Assembly (NCBI GenBank): GCA_013140395.1
Contig: JABFSY010000139.1
Location: 1-5,692, forward strand
Direction of reading: 5' to 3'
From: Cyclobacteriaceae bacterium
GTDB lineage: Bacteria > Bacteroidota > Bacteroidia > Cytophagales > Cyclobacteriaceae
Length of the DNA: 5,692 nt
Shown here: one piece after another, positions 5,497 to 5,692 of the stretch
How positions within the stretch are numbered: the stretch's first letter is position 1
Layout: each line of letters starts with the position of its first letter
Position numbers and translations under genes: made by a program
The notes under the pieces: generated by a model
What the model saw: only the letters and a program-made list of their open reading frames with translations
Told to the model about the DNA's origin: nothing
The model's database searches: none

Positions 5497-5692
5497 ATTG
5501 CTATTATCTGAATAGCTCAAATGTCAATTTTTGTTTCACACTTTACTCCATTGTCCTCCAAGTTCTTCGCATGAACAAAACGTTTTCGCCTGGAGTGTCA
5601 CTGTCCACGGAGACTTTTTAGCGCCTGACCTACAACGTTTGTGCTTCTGCAGTATCGCGCTTCCGAAGCCGCGTCCTGTTCGCCCGTCCGCA
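5497..5692. other. Upstream region of the lipoprotein gene and GC-rich right edge, no gene seen
   Basis: No ORF of note is visible. Near the gene, GACATTTG on the minus strand (plus 5519-5526) resembles a -7 element with one wrong base but lacks a well-spaced TTG. A perfect 10-bp palindrome AAAACGTTTT lies at 5577-5586. From about 5586 to the edge the base composition changes: the last 52 bases contain 34 G or C, compared with 23 of 60 at 4381-4440. This part contains short imperfect repeats and a small hairpin, and may be the edge of a repeat element or of a different gene block. Confidence 0.4.
5579..5653 (+). repeat. Imperfect short direct repeat in the right-edge region
   Basis: AACGTTTTCGCCTGGAGT (5579-5596) and AACGTTTGTGCTTCTGCAGT (5634-5653) align with 15 matching bases and a 2-base gap. 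Their starts are 55 bp apart. CGCCTG also occurs twice in this interval. The similarity is weak enough to be chance, and I do not recognise a known element. Confidence 0.2.

Noticed and set aside
5497..5520. TTG start at 5520 for the lipoprotein, adding 8 residues.
   Set aside because: The added residues (MSYSDNSN) would precede an otherwise normal basic signal-peptide start MKKMNQK; the ATG at 5496 is the better choice.
5519..5526. GACATTTG on the minus strand as a -7 promoter element for the lipoprotein gene.
   Set aside because: It differs from TAnnTTTG at the first base and no TTG lies at the proper distance upstream, so support is too weak to call a promoter.
5615..5653. Possible integron-type recombination site (attC) at the right edge, suggested by GCGCCTGACCTACAACG.
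   Set aside because: The sequence does not fit the GTTRRRY / RYYYAAC core pair, and no integrase or cassette structure is visible.

Overview
The window looks like chromosomal DNA from a member of the Bacteroidota (Cytophagales or sphingobacterium/flavobacterium-like). The evidence is a generally AT-rich sequence, almost no Shine-Dalgarno motifs before the starts, a lipoprotein carrying the 'Fibrobacter succinogenes major paralogous' (FISUMP) domain that is very common in this phylum, and best-guess protein similarities. This placement is an inference, because no rRNA or marker gene is present.

All five supported genes lie on the minus strand, so transcription runs from right to left. From right to left they are: (1) a FISUMP-domain lipoprotein with one Ig-like repeat (4516-5496); (2) a gap of about 450 bp with two hairpins; (3) a DUF1295 / steroid-5-alpha-reductase-like integral membrane protein (3195-4064); (4) a Sec-exported START-domain lipid-binding protein (2494-3105); (5) a gap of about 320 bp; (6) a class I SAM-methyltransferase-like protein with an N-terminal twin-arginine motif (1228-2169); and (7), 5 bp further on, a membrane-anchored FAD-binding_4 (VAO/PCMH-type) oxidoreductase (1222 to the left edge) that is cut off by the window. 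The last gene has no stop in the window and was read by translating the reverse complement through all 407 codons.

The four genes between 1 and 4064 all have envelope or lipid-type features: a polytopic reductase-like protein, an exported START lipid-binding module, a Tat-like methyltransferase and a membrane-tethered flavin oxidase. The methyltransferase and oxidase are almost certainly one operon. The DUF1295 and START genes may form a second unit. A shared role in modifying a membrane lipid or isoprenoid/sterol-like molecule is a reasonable hypothesis but is not shown by the sequence. The lipoprotein gene appears to be a separate unit with its own hairpin downstream.

No tRNA, rRNA, CRISPR array, insertion sequence or phage gene was seen. 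The last 100 bp or so on the right are distinctly GC-richer than the rest and contain short imperfect repeats of unknown nature. No clearly new system is visible. The most unusual point is the pairing of a twin-arginine-tagged methyltransferase with a membrane-anchored flavoenzyme that has Arg at the usual FAD-linking His position.
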